Assembly (NCBI GenBank): GCA_025210235.1
Contig: JAOASG010000057.1
Location: 48,896-112,895 of the forward strand
Origin: Vallitalea sp.
Lineage (GTDB): Bacteria > Bacillota > Clostridia > Lachnospirales > Vallitaleaceae
Direction: 5' to 3'
Length of the DNA stretch: 64,000 nucleotides
The notes beneath the pieces are model-generated. The model had not been told where the DNA came from and searched no databases. It was given only the letters and a program-made list of their open reading frames with translations. The translations under genes were made by a program, and so were the position numbers. Positions 25,649 to 34,848 of the stretch are shown here, one piece after another. Position 1 is the first letter of the stretch, and the number at the start of each line of letters is the position of its first letter.

Positions 25649-27007
25649 ATGGCAAAGCAAAAAAATATTTATGTGTGTTCTGAATGTGGGAATGAATCAC
25701 CTAAATGGATGGGACAATGTCCTGCTTGTAGACAGTGGAATACATTTGTTGAGGAAGTTAAAGTTAAAACAAATAGTATTCATAATTCAAACGAAATAAA
25801 CCTAAAAAATAAACCTGAAAAATTATCTTGTATAGAAATGAATCAGGAAGAAAGAGTTCTTACTAAAATTAGTGAATTGGATCGTGTTCTAGGAGGGGGA
25901 ATAGTAAAAGGTTCATTAACACTAGTGGGAGGAGATCCTGGAATAGGTAAATCAACTTTATTATTACAAATGTGTCAATTTCTATGTGCACAAGATATTA
26001 ATGTGTTATACATATCAGGAGAAGAATCATTGCAACAGATTAAAATGAGAGGTGACAGATTAGGTGTTAATGGTGATAAGTTAACATTATATACTGAGAC
26101 AAATCTCTCGCTTTGTGTAAAAGCTATTAAAGATTTACTACCTAATGTAGTTATTGTAGATTCAATTCAGACTATATATAGCGATGATATTACATCATCA
26201 GCTGGAAGTGTTAGTCAAGTTAGAGAAGTTACTTCGGCTTTAATGAAAGTCGCAAAGGGACTTAGTATATCTACATTTATTGTAGGGCATGTAACAAAAG
26301 AAGGTGCAATAGCTGGACCTCGAGTATTAGAACATATGGTTGATACAGTACTATATTTTGAGGGAGTAAGAAGTGCTTCATATCGAGTTCTTAGAGCTGT
26401 TAAAAATAGATTTGGCTCTACTAATGAAATAGGTGTATTTGAAATGAGAAATAAAGGATTACAAGAAGTACCTAATCCCTCTGAATATATGCTTACTGGT
26501 AGACCAATTAATAGTCCAGGATCAATTGTTACTTGTTGTATGGAAGGTACAAGGCCTATGCTAGTTGAAGTACAAGCTCTTACAAGTCCTACTAATTTTG
26601 GAATGCCTAGAAGAACAGCTACAGGAACAGATTATAATAGGGTTGTCTTACTTATGGCAGTTCTTGAAAAAAAGATAGGTATGCAATTAGCTAGCTATGA
26701 TAGTTATGTTAATATCGCAGGTGGATTAAAAATTACAGAACCTAGTCTTGACCTTGGTATTATATGTGCTATTGCTTCTAGTTTTAAGAACATTCCAGTA
26801 AATTCTAAAACTGTTATTATGGGAGAAGTGGGACTTACAGGTGAAGTTAGAGGGATTACAATGGCAGAACAAAGAATAATTGAATCTAAAAAAATGGGAT
26901 TTAAAAAGTGTATTATATCAAAGGCTAATGTGAAAGGTATTAATATAGATGGAATAGAATTAATAGGAGTAGAAAATGTAGCACAAGCTTTAAATTATAT
27001 TTTTTAG
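25649..27007 (+). CDS. radA: DNA repair protein RadA
   Basis: A RecA-like branch-migration helicase for recombination repair, 452 residues. The N-terminal zinc finger (YVCSECGNESPKWMGQCPAC) is followed by the ATPase Walker A motif GDPGIGKST, the RadA-specific KNRFGSTNEIGVFEM, and a C-terminal Lon-like domain (GEVGLTGEVRGI). An ATG at 25631 lies upstream of the AAGGGGGG ribosome-binding site; the ATG at 25649 begins MAKQKN as in the family, so it is the start. RadA commonly follows clpC in Firmicutes; here the small 136-residue gene and a terminator lie between them. Confidence 0.96.
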   Translation: MAKQKNIYVCSECGNESPKWMGQCPACRQWNTFVEEVKVKTNSIHNSNEINLKNKPEKLSCIEMNQEERVLTKISELDRVLGGGIVKGSLTLVGGDPGIGKSTLLLQMCQFLCAQDINVLYISGEESLQQIKMRGDRLGVNGDKLTLYTETNLSLCVKAIKDLLPNVVIVDSIQTIYSDDITSSAGSVSQVREVTSALMKVAKGLSISTFIVGHVTKEGAIAGPRVLEHMVDTVLYFEGVRSASYRVLRAVKNRFGSTNEIGVFEMRNKGLQEVPNPSEYMLTGRPINSPGSIVTCCMEGTRPMLVEVQALTSPTNFGMPRRTATGTDYNRVVLLMAVLEKKIGMQLASYDSYVNIAGGLKITEPSLDLGIICAIASSFKNIPVNSKTVIMGEVGLTGEVRGITMAEQRIIESKKMGFKKCIISKANVKGINIDGIELIGVENVAQALNYIF

Positions 27008-27016
27008 GAGTATATT

Positions 27017-27039
27017 AAAAGGGGTTTCCCCCTTTTTTT
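27017..27039 (+). terminator. intrinsic terminator of radA
   Basis: AAAAGGGG, a three-base loop, CCCCC and a run of seven T residues, ten bases after the radA stop. Confidence 0.9.
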
Positions 27040-27075
27040 AATATTGTAGAAAAGTCTGTAGTAGCTTTTCTTGCA

Positions 27076-27486
27076 TTATTCAATGTTGAATTTACCTAAT
27101 ATATTAATCTTATCCATTTCCTTTAATAATATATCATTTAAATTTAAATCAAATGAATTACTTATACATGCTAAATAATAAAGACAACTACCAATATCAT
27201 GTTCTATACGATCTTTACAGTCTTCGCATAATTTACCAGAGATATGATGAGGATCTATTATTTTAATCATATCCAAATTAATATCATCATTATAAGAATA
27301 GAGCTTATTATTAGCATTAATCTCTATACACCCACAATAGGTACAAGCTCTTATAATATTTTTATTAAGTTTAGCAGATACTTCCTGTAATTTTGCTAAT
27401 TGTTCAAGTATATTCTTATTAAAATAATCGTTTTCTTTGACGGTACATTGAAATTCTTCTGTTATTGTATGATTTAGATTAGACAC
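27076..27486 (-). CDS. small Cys-rich protein with MazG-like C-terminus
   Basis: A 136-residue cytosolic protein. The middle carries two Cys pairs (RACTYCGC and KLCEDCKDRI) about 45 residues apart, consistent with one zinc site. The C-terminal EHDIGSCLYYLACISNSFDL followed by LNDILLKEMDKIN resembles the last helices of MazG-type nucleotide pyrophosphohydrolases, but the canonical EExxE metal motif is not clear. It has only a weak ribosome-binding site. It stands alone, convergent with radA. I do not know its function; the MazG resemblance is my inference. Confidence 0.6.
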   Translation of the reverse strand: MSNLNHTITEEFQCTVKENDYFNKNILEQLAKLQEVSAKLNKNIIRACTYCGCIEINANNKLYSYNDDINLDMIKIIDPHHISGKLCEDCKDRIEHDIGSCLYYLACISNSFDLNLNDILLKEMDKINILGKFNIE

Positions 27487-27645
27487 AAGATCACCCCATT
27501 TACATTATAATACTATATTACCATATATTTACAATATATAAAAGGCTTATTTATAATTTATTAGGGTAAATTTATAAATTTTTAAAGTTATTATAAAGTA
27601 TTATTGCTTTTTTATAATAAAATTTTTTTATGAATATTATTAAAA

Positions 27646-27718
27646 GGCTATCTCATATAGAAGTAACTAAAAATCAAAAATTGAGTAAATGATTTTTTTG
27701 TGCCTTTTAGAGATAGCC
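27646..27718 (-). terminator. terminator of pepF
   Basis: Outer arms GGCTATCTC / GAGATAGCC enclose a second stem (AAAAATCA / TGATTTTT). Read on the minus strand the outer stem is followed by TTTTAAT. It lies 22 bases after the pepF stop. Confidence 0.75.
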
Positions 27719-27739
27719 TATTTTAGTTTTAGGTGTATA

Positions 27740-29494
27740 TTATAATGCTAAAAATTTTTCAATATCTTCTTTAATAATTTCAAGAGAGCTTCTCCAGAAA
27801 TTAACATCATGAGAATCAATATTCATTATTGATAAAACATCTTTAATATTATTCTTACCTGTTGCAGCAAGTAGTTCATCATACTTAGGTATGAAATCTT
27901 CACCCATGTCTAGATATTTAGCGTATAATCCTTTTGCAAATAATAAACCAAAAGCATAAGGGAAATTATAGAAATTAGCTTCAGCATAATAATAGTGAGG
28001 TTTACAATTCCACATATATGGATGTAAATATTCGTGATCTAGTCCATCACCATATGCTTCTTTTTGAGCTTTTAGCATAATTTCTTTTAATTCATCAACA
28101 GAAACAGAGGATTCTTTTCTTTTTTCAAATAGTTCTGTTTCAAATAAATATCTACTATAAATATCAACAATTGTTTGATTTGAACCCATAATATCAGTTT
28201 CTAAAATAACTAGCGCTTCGTCATCAGTTGCATTTTTTAAAGCTGCATTCATAACAATTGTTTCGCAGAAAATAGAAGCAGTTTCTGCTATAGGCATTGG
28301 ATAATTACTATTAAAACTAGTTTGTTCATTTAAACAATCTCCGTGATAGCCATGACCAAGTTCATGAGCTAATGTTGTTACATCATTTAAACTACCTGAA
28401 TAGTTAGCCATAATTCTACTTTCTTTTATTGCATGTACACTACTACAATAGGCACCACCTATTTTTCCTTCTCTTTGTTCTGCATCAATCCAATTTTCTT
28501 CAAAAGCATTATCAGCAAAGTTTCCAAGTTTCTTACTAAATGAACTGAAGTTAGATACGATAAAATCTCTTGCTTCTTCAAAAGAATATGTCATATTTAC
28601 ATCTCCAACTGGTGCAAATAAGTCATAGAATGGAAGAGAGTTTTTATGTCCAAGCATCTGTGCTTTTTTCTTTAGATATTTGTGGAAATAAGGTAAATAT
28701 TCTTTAATAGCTGTCATCATAGCATTAAGAGTTTCTTTATCCATACGAGAATTCTCTAAAGTCATTTCAAGTGGAGAAGAGTATCCTCTTTTTTTAGCGA
28801 TTGTTATTACTTCACCTTTTATTGCATTTAAACAAGCTGCTGATGATTGGTCTATTTTCTTATATGATTCAAGTTCAGCCTCATATGCTTTTTTTCTTTT
28901 TTCTGCAGAAGAATCATATGCATAATTTCTAATAACTGGAAGGGGAAGTTTTTCATCTTCAAAATCAACCAATAAAGAAGAGGTTACAGTTTCTTGTAAT
29001 TTTGCCCAAGCATTAGAACCTGTATTTTGCATTTCTGCAATTAACTCTTCTTCTTTATCACTTAATAAATATTTAGAAAGATATTTTTGCTCTTTTAATA
29101 CAAATTCATGTTCTTTTAACATATTAGAAGAATTAATTATTTCATCAAAATTTTCAAGAGTACTAACCCATTTTTTGAACTTAACTTCTAAAATTGTAAG
29201 TTTTGGCATATAGCTTTCCACTTTTTCCATTTGTTTAAGAGCATCTACATTTTTGGTATCAACACTGTAAGTTAAGTATCCATAATTATATAATTTATGC
29301 ATAAGATCGTCTAAAATATTATGTTTTTCTATATAATATTCAAGTTTTTCTTTAGCATTATCATTAGATACAAAATTAGTATCTTCGTATTCATTAGTTT
29401 CTTCAATGAGTTTATTCAAAAGACTAAAATCATTTTTTAATTCTGTACAATCAAATGATGTATATAGTTTGTCTAGATTCCATCTCATATTCAT
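27740..29494 (-). CDS. pepF: oligoendopeptidase F (M3 metallopeptidase)
   Basis: A cytosolic zinc oligopeptidase of 584 residues cutting short peptides. The HExxH motif is visible in TLAHELGHGYHGD, with the downstream AETASIFCET segment providing the third zinc ligand; the C-terminal FYNFPYAFGLLFAKGLY is typical of the PepF/M3B group. Of the possible starts, the ATG at 29494 lies 7 bases after AGGAGG; the longer TTG-started frame at 29533 passes through the ribosome-binding site. It is divergent from the rpoN module. Confidence 0.95.
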   Translation of the reverse strand: MNMRWNLDKLYTSFDCTELKNDFSLLNKLIEETNEYEDTNFVSNDNAKEKLEYYIEKHNILDDLMHKLYNYGYLTYSVDTKNVDALKQMEKVESYMPKLTILEVKFKKWVSTLENFDEIINSSNMLKEHEFVLKEQKYLSKYLLSDKEEELIAEMQNTGSNAWAKLQETVTSSLLVDFEDEKLPLPVIRNYAYDSSAEKRKKAYEAELESYKKIDQSSAACLNAIKGEVITIAKKRGYSSPLEMTLENSRMDKETLNAMMTAIKEYLPYFHKYLKKKAQMLGHKNSLPFYDLFAPVGDVNMTYSFEEARDFIVSNFSSFSKKLGNFADNAFEENWIDAEQREGKIGGAYCSSVHAIKESRIMANYSGSLNDVTTLAHELGHGYHGDCLNEQTSFNSNYPMPIAETASIFCETIVMNAALKNATDDEALVILETDIMGSNQTIVDIYSRYLFETELFEKRKESSVSVDELKEIMLKAQKEAYGDGLDHEYLHPYMWNCKPHYYYAEANFYNFPYAFGLLFAKGLYAKYLDMGEDFIPKYDELLAATGKNNIKDVLSIMNIDSHDVNFWRSSLEIIKEDIEKFLAL

Positions 29495-29994
29495 TGTATT
29501 ACCTCCTTTAATCTGTTCATATAATTTTACCAAATGTTGTAACTCGGTTATATTTTATCACATATTTTTATATTTGTTTATTACTTTCAATAAAAAATAA
29601 AAAAAATTTGTTTATTAAAGTATGTGTGTTTGCTTTTAGATACTTCATGATCTATGTTTACATTATATCGTATTAGTAGTATCCTTAATATATGAACATT
29701 TTAGGTATTATTATCCATCTAATAGACAACGATTCTGTTTCTTATTGGCACAGTTTTTGCTAATTAAATATATAATTATATGTATTTTCACAAATTAACC
29801 CACAAATAGACTAAAAAAACAATTATATGTCTAGTAATTATAGACATATAACATATTCGAATAGTAAAAGTAATAAACACATTTATAAGAGATTTTGATT
29901 AAATATATGAAAAAATATATCGATGAATATTTCATAATGCTATTAAGCATAATGATAATAAATGTATTTTATTTTCTACTAGGAGGACATTTTA
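29495..29994. other. 500-base gap between pepF and rpoN
   Basis: Holds the pepF promoter region, a sigma-54 promoter (29746-29761), and an AT-rich leader of about 230 bases for rpoN. In the leader is a perfect hairpin TATATGTCTA (29824-29833) / TAGACATATA (29841-29850). A 32-codon frame (29907-30005, hydrophobic, beginning MKKYIDEYF) overlaps the rpoN start but has only a weak ribosome-binding site. Confidence 0.55.
29746..29761 (+). promoter_or_regulatory. sigma-54 promoter upstream of rpoN
   Basis: TGGCACAGTTTTTGCT matches the -24/-12 consensus TGGCAC-N5-TTGCW exactly. It suggests that rpoN and the adjacent activator gene are themselves transcribed by sigma-54. Confidence 0.82.
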
Positions 29995-31296
29995 ATGGAT
30001 TATAGTATGGATATGAATATATCTCAATCACAAGGATTGATTATTACTCCACAGATTGAACAATCATTAAATATATTAAAGATGGATAGTGATGAACTAG
30101 GTAGTTTAATAGAAGATAAGCTATTAAATAATCCAATTTTAGAGATTTCAGAAACATATTATAAAAAGTCTAAGTATAATCTAACGGATAGTGTGGATGA
30201 GTATATTAATTCAATTCCTGATGAAAAAACATATGACAAAGATCTTTATAAATTTTTATTAATGCAACTCCATACCCATACAAATAATTTGACTAATAAA
30301 CAAATTAATATTGCAGAACAAATTATTTATAGTATTAATGAAAAAGGTTATTTACCTTATGAACCTGAAGAATTGGCAAATATTTTTGAAAGTTCAATTT
30401 CTGATATTTCTAAAATAATAAGGTTGATAAAAAGCTTTGAGCCTAAAGGTATTGCGTCTAAAAATTTATGCGAGTGCTTATTATTTCAAACAAAAGATGA
30501 GAATATAAAGATGTTAATTACTTTTTGCCTTGAAGAAATTGCAGCAAATAATTTATCAAAAATAATTTCAAAAACTAATATGAGTATAGAAACAATTATT
30601 AATTACATAAAAATAATTAAAAAAATGAACCCAATTCCTAGTCGTGGCTACGCTATTAATCCTAAAAATTGTTATATTTATCCTGATATTGTTGTTGTAA
30701 AAAATAAAGAAGGTTTTTTGATAGAAATTGTAAAAAGAAAAGCTTCATATCTAACAATTAATAATAAATATTTAGAATGGATTAATAAGTCTAATGTAAA
30801 TGAAAATAGTGCAAAAACTAATCAAGTTCTACTTCAAGATGCAAAGTTTCTAATTAAAGCTATAAATCAAAGAGAACTTACTTTGGAGAAAATAGTGAGT
30901 ACAATAATTAAAAAACAAATAAAGTTTTTTGAAGAAGGGAAAAAATATTTAACAGTATTAAATATGAAAGAAATAGCTGATGAAATAGAGATGCATGAAT
31001 CTACAGTAAGCAGAGCAGTAAATAATAAATATTTACAATGTAGATGGGGTATTTTTGAATTAAAATATTTTTTTTCTAATAAATCTCAACAAGGTTCATA
31101 TGATGGAAATATTGTAATGAACCCTCATGAACTAATTAAAGAAATTATAAAAACTGAAGATAAACTAAAACCACTTAGCGATGAAAAAATAAGTCAATTA
31201 CTAAAACAAAAAGGTATAGCTTTATCAAGAAGAACAGTAACAAAATATAGAGAGCAAATGAAGATACCTAAAAGTAAAGAACGAATTAAATGGTAG
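29995..31296 (+). CDS. rpoN: RNA polymerase sigma-54 factor
   Basis: A 433-residue alternative sigma factor needing an AAA+ activator. The Gln/Leu-rich activator-binding region opens the protein (SQSQGLIITPQIEQSLNILK), followed by the core-binding domain (residues about 75-230), the -12 binding HTH (NMKEIADEIEMHESTVSRAV) and the C-terminal RpoN box, here SRRTVTKYREQM against the usual ARRTVAKYRE. AGGAGG precedes the ATG. The next gene, 15 bases on, is a sigma-54 activator, an unusual direct pairing. It is itself preceded by a sigma-54 promoter. Confidence 0.95.
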   Translation: MDYSMDMNISQSQGLIITPQIEQSLNILKMDSDELGSLIEDKLLNNPILEISETYYKKSKYNLTDSVDEYINSIPDEKTYDKDLYKFLLMQLHTHTNNLTNKQINIAEQIIYSINEKGYLPYEPEELANIFESSISDISKIIRLIKSFEPKGIASKNLCECLLFQTKDENIKMLITFCLEEIAANNLSKIISKTNMSIETIINYIKIIKKMNPIPSRGYAINPKNCYIYPDIVVVKNKEGFLIEIVKRKASYLTINNKYLEWINKSNVNENSAKTNQVLLQDAKFLIKAINQRELTLEKIVSTIIKKQIKFFEEGKKYLTVLNMKEIADEIEMHESTVSRAVNNKYLQCRWGIFELKYFFSNKSQQGSYDGNIVMNPHELIKEIIKTEDKLKPLSDEKISQLLKQKGIALSRRTVTKYREQMKIPKSKERIKW

Positions 31297-31311
31297 AAAA
31301 GAGATGATTAG

Positions 31312-33375
31312 ATGAATACTAAAAAGATAAAGGTTATTATTAAGTACGAAAAAGGATTACATATTCGTGTAGCAGCTATGATTGTACAAAAGGCAGGAGA
31401 AATACAAAGAAAATATAATGTTACTTTTAAGATTAAAATTGGCACTTTTAATGAAGTCCCATTAACTAGTATTCTTTTAGTTACTGCTTTAAAAATTAAA
31501 AGAAATGATCAACTTGATTTAATTACTTTAGGTGAAGAAGTTGAAAAAGCAGCACAAGAAATGAAAAATTATTTAGAAAGTGATTTTAGTATGAAGGAAG
31601 ATAATTTATCAGAAGTTGATACAATCCTTCAAGATAATATGGTAACCTCTGCAAATATTTACAGTGCTATTGATAATGGATTACTAGTTGTAGATAATCG
31701 CCAAACAATTATTGTCTTTAATAAGCAACTTGAAACACTTATGGGTATATCAGCTGAGAAGGCTCTTGGCCAAAATGTTAATGTTATTTTCCCTAAATCA
31801 AAGATTACTAGAGTCTTAAATTCTAAGAAAAGCGTGCCAACGTATCTTACAGTTATAGGGGCATACGATGTTATGGTGACAACAACACCGATCATTGAAG
31901 GAAATAATATATTGGGAGTTATATGTGTGTTTGACGATATATCTAAACTTATTGATATATCATGGGAACTTGATGAAATTAAAGAGCTTAAGGAAAAATA
32001 TCTGCTTATACTTGAAACTGTCCAAGATGGCATATGTTTATTTAATAAAAATGGAATAATTACTTATTTAAATAAGGCATACAAAGAAATTACAGGTAAT
32101 GAATCAGCAGAAGGTAATGATCTTAATGTGATTTCACCTAATGGAAATAGAATGTCTGTATTAAGAACAGGTAAAAAAGTTAAAGGAGGTATAAGTCATA
32201 AAGCTAATGGTACAACAATTATTGCTAATATTACTCCAATAATAGTTGAAGAAAAGATTATTGGAGGAATCTCTGTTATTAAAGATATAACAGAAATAGA
32301 AAAGCTAATGGAAACAATAAGTCAGTTATCCGCAAAAGCAGAGTATTTAGAAGAAGAACTTAACAGGAGAAATAAACTAGACCCTGCTTTTAATCGGATT
32401 GTGGGTACTAGTTCAAAATTATATGATGCTATGAAGATTGCAGCAAAGACATCTAATAATAATTTAAATGTATTGATTAGAGGTGAAAGTGGTACAGGAA
32501 AGGAATTAATTGCAGAGGCAATTCATTATTCTAGTAAACGTATGAATAAACCATTTGTTAGAGTCAACTGTGCAGCTATACCAGCAAATTTACTTGAGAG
32601 TGAAATGTTTGGTCATATAAAAGGGGCTTATACGGGTGCAATTAAAACAAAAATGGGTAAATTTGAGTTAGCAAATGGAGGAACAATTTTCCTTGATGAA
32701 ATTGGTGAATTGGATAAAAGCATGCAGGCTAAAATGCTTAGAGTAATACAAAAAAAAGAATTTCAACGTGTTGGTGGGGAAAAAACAATTACTGTTGATG
32801 TTAGAATTATTGCTGCAACAAATAGAGATTTAGAGAAGCTGGTAAAAATGGGAGAGTTTAGAGAAGATCTTTACTATCGACTTAATGTTATCCCTGTATG
32901 GTTGCCTCCATTACGTGAAAGAAAAGGAGATATTCCTATATTATTAGATTATTTTTTGAATAAAATTGCTAATGACCTAAATGATAGACCAAAAACCATA
33001 AGTAAAAAAGCTCTGGTTAAACTTGAAAATTATGAATGGCCTGGAAATATACGAGAACTTGAGAATGTAGTTGAAAGGTTAGTAGTTCTAAGTGATAAAG
33101 ATGTAATTGATATTGATAATTTACCAAATTATATTAATGAAAAACAAATTTCTCAGAGTGATATTTATGATAATGACTTGGTAATTCTGAACAATACTAA
33201 TATTAACGATATGTTTGAAGAAGAAATAAAGTCATGGAATACATATGAGAAATTAATTATTCAAAATGCAATGAAAAAGTATAAAAGCTTTAATGCTGCT
33301 GGAAAGGCTCTAGGTATTTCTCATAAGACTGTAGCCTCAAAAGTAAGGAAATATCATATTCAATGGGAAGATTAA
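31312..33375 (+). CDS. sigma-54 enhancer-binding activator with HPr-like and PAS domains
   Basis: A 687-residue regulator. Residues about 5-90 resemble the PTS phosphocarrier HPr: EKGLHIRVAAMIVQKA keeps the phosphorylatable His (H17) and Arg of GIHARPA, with Val in place of Pro, and TSILLVTALK resembles the HPr Ser46 region. Two PAS domains follow (about 105-205 and 222-325), then the AAA+ domain with GESGTGKE, a GAYTGA sigma-54 contact loop (Tyr variant), and NWPG-type end EWPGNIREL, then a Fis-type HTH (FNAAGKALGISHKTVASKV). Its targets are probably the dha genes next to it, taking the place of DhaR. PTS phosphorylation of the HPr domain could sense dihydroxyacetone flux; this is inference. 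Confidence 0.9.
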   Translation: MNTKKIKVIIKYEKGLHIRVAAMIVQKAGEIQRKYNVTFKIKIGTFNEVPLTSILLVTALKIKRNDQLDLITLGEEVEKAAQEMKNYLESDFSMKEDNLSEVDTILQDNMVTSANIYSAIDNGLLVVDNRQTIIVFNKQLETLMGISAEKALGQNVNVIFPKSKITRVLNSKKSVPTYLTVIGAYDVMVTTTPIIEGNNILGVICVFDDISKLIDISWELDEIKELKEKYLLILETVQDGICLFNKNGIITYLNKAYKEITGNESAEGNDLNVISPNGNRMSVLRTGKKVKGGISHKANGTTIIANITPIIVEEKIIGGISVIKDITEIEKLMETISQLSAKAEYLEEELNRRNKLDPAFNRIVGTSSKLYDAMKIAAKTSNNNLNVLIRGESGTGKELIAEAIHYSSKRMNKPFVRVNCAAIPANLLESEMFGHIKGAYTGAIKTKMGKFELANGGTIFLDEIGELDKSMQAKMLRVIQKKEFQRVGGEKTITVDVRIIAATNRDLEKLVKMGEFREDLYYRLNVIPVWLPPLRERKGDIPILLDYFLNKIANDLNDRPKTISKKALVKLENYEWPGNIRELENVVERLVVLSDKDVIDIDNLPNYINEKQISQSDIYDNDLVILNNTNINDMFEEEIKSWNTYEKLIIQNAMKKYKSFNAAGKALGISHKTVASKVRKYHIQWED

Positions 33376-33381
33376 ATGTAT

Positions 33382-33397
33382 TGGCACGATAATTGCT
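33382..33397 (+). promoter_or_regulatory. sigma-54 promoter of the dhaL operon
   Basis: TGGCACGATAATTGCT is a perfect -24/-12 match, seven bases after the activator stop codon and 98 bases before dhaL. An AAAGTATA / TATACTTT inverted repeat (33405-33455) lies in the leader. Confidence 0.85.
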
Positions 33398-33494
33398 ACT
33401 AAATAAAGTATAGCAATAAAGAATTTAAAAATATAAAAATATAAAAATATACTTTATATTTAAGTGAAAATTATTTAATAAAGGAGGATGAATA

Positions 33495-34121
33495 ATGACA
33501 ACAAAAATCTATCAATGTATGGTTGAGATTAACAAAAAAATTCAAGAAAACAAAGAATTTTTAACAGAACTTGATGGTGCTATTGGTGATGCTGACCATG
33601 GTATCAATATGGCTAGAGGTTTTAGTGAAGTTGTTAAACAATTACCGGATGATGAAGAAGATATTGGTGTTATATTAAAGAAAACAGCGATGATTCTTTT
33701 ATCAAAAGTAGGAGGTGCTTCTGGGCCATTATATGGAACAGCTTTTTTGAAAGCAGCAGGAGTTGTGCAAGGTGCTACTACTCTTAATGGACAACAAATC
33801 TCAGATATGCTAGAGGCTGCACTTAATGGAATTAAGTTAAGAGGTAAGGCGACAGTTGGAGAGAAAACTATGGTTGACGCTATTGAACCTGCTTATATTG
33901 CTTTCAAAAAAAGTCAAGATGAAGGTAAAACAATTGGCGAAGGTCTTGATATTATTTGTGAAGAAGCCAGAAAAGCTGTTGAATATACTAAGACTATTCG
34001 TGCAACTAAAGGTAGAGCAAGTTATTTAGGAGATAGAAGTATTGGACATCAAGATCCAGGTGCAACATCTGTTTTAATAATTTGTGAGACTATTAACAGT
34101 TTTTATAAAAGCATAAATTAA
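33495..34121 (+). CDS. dhaL: dihydroxyacetone kinase, ADP-binding subunit DhaL
   Basis: Holds the ADP that passes phosphate from DhaM to dihydroxyacetone on DhaK. The 208 residues begin with the metal/ADP motif ELDGAIGDADHGINMARGF, followed by the SKVGGASGPLYGTAF loop and the C-terminal RASYLGDRSIGHQDPGATS, all DhaL hallmarks. AAGGAGG precedes the ATG. First gene of dhaL-dhaM-ptsH-ptsI behind a sigma-54 promoter. Confidence 0.95.
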   Translation: MTTKIYQCMVEINKKIQENKEFLTELDGAIGDADHGINMARGFSEVVKQLPDDEEDIGVILKKTAMILLSKVGGASGPLYGTAFLKAAGVVQGATTLNGQQISDMLEAALNGIKLRGKATVGEKTMVDAIEPAYIAFKKSQDEGKTIGEGLDIICEEARKAVEYTKTIRATKGRASYLGDRSIGHQDPGATSVLIICETINSFYKSIN

Positions 34122-34139
34122 TTAGATGAGGGTGACAGT

Positions 34140-34529
34140 ATGGTAGGAATAGTAATTGTATCACATAGTAATAAAATTGCAGAAGGTATCTTTGAGTTAG
34201 CTATACAAATGACGGGTGAAAACCATTCTATGGTTGTTGCAGGAGGTATGGATGATGGCGGTATTGGAACAGATGCTATGATGATAAAATCAGCAATAAT
34301 AAAAGCAAATAAAGGTGATGGAGTTATTATAACAGTTGATTTAGGTAGTGCTGTTCTAAGTGCAGAAACAGCGATTGAACTTCTAGATGAAGATATATTA
34401 GTACGTATTGCAGATACACCTGTTGTTGAAGGAACAATTGGAGCTGCTGTTCAAGCATCGATTGGTGGAAGTTTTGATGAAGTAATTGAAGCCGCAGAGA
34501 GTGCAAGAAATATTTTGAAATTACAATAA
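34140..34529 (+). CDS. dhaM: PTS-dependent dihydroxyacetone kinase phosphotransferase subunit DhaM
   Basis: A 129-residue EIIA(Man)-like protein that carries phosphate from HPr to DhaL-ADP. The active His is in VIVSHSNKIAEG near the N-terminus, and GGMDDGGIGTDAMMI matches the DhaM loop. It is the single-domain form; in E. coli DhaM is fused to HPr and EI domains, which here follow as separate genes in the same order. Eighteen bases separate it from dhaL. Confidence 0.93.
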   Translation: MVGIVIVSHSNKIAEGIFELAIQMTGENHSMVVAGGMDDGGIGTDAMMIKSAIIKANKGDGVIITVDLGSAVLSAETAIELLDEDILVRIADTPVVEGTIGAAVQASIGGSFDEVIEAAESARNILKLQ

Positions 34530-34577
34530 GTAAATAGCTACATTAAAAACCATTTCATAAGAAAGGGGGTAGACATA

Positions 34578-34844
34578 ATGAAATCAGCTATATTTATTAT
34601 TGGAAGTGAATTAGGAATTCATGCAAGACCTGCAGCTGAAATTGTAAAAATTAGTGCAAAGTATAATTGCAAAGTTATACTAGAAGCAAATTCAAAAAAA
34701 GCTGATGCAAAAAGTGTTTTTATGCTATTAGCGTTAGGAGCAAAAAAAGGAACAGAACTTAAATTAAACGTTGAAGGTGAAAATGAAGAGAAACTTTTTG
34801 ATGAGTTAAATGATTACATTGGGAATAATTTCTATGAGGAGTAA
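34578..34844 (+). CDS. HPr-family phosphocarrier protein
   Basis: An 88-residue HPr. The catalytic His is in LGIHARPAAEIVK and the regulatory Ser region is ADAKSVFMLLALGAKKG, so both phosphorylation sites are present. An AAAGGGGG site precedes it. It lies between dhaM and an enzyme I gene and probably serves DhaM specifically; it may also phosphorylate the HPr-like domain's partners in the activator. Whether it is the cell's only HPr cannot be judged. Confidence 0.93.
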   Translation: MKSAIFIIGSELGIHARPAAEIVKISAKYNCKVILEANSKKADAKSVFMLLALGAKKGTELKLNVEGENEEKLFDELNDYIGNNFYEE

Positions 34845-34848
34845 TAAA

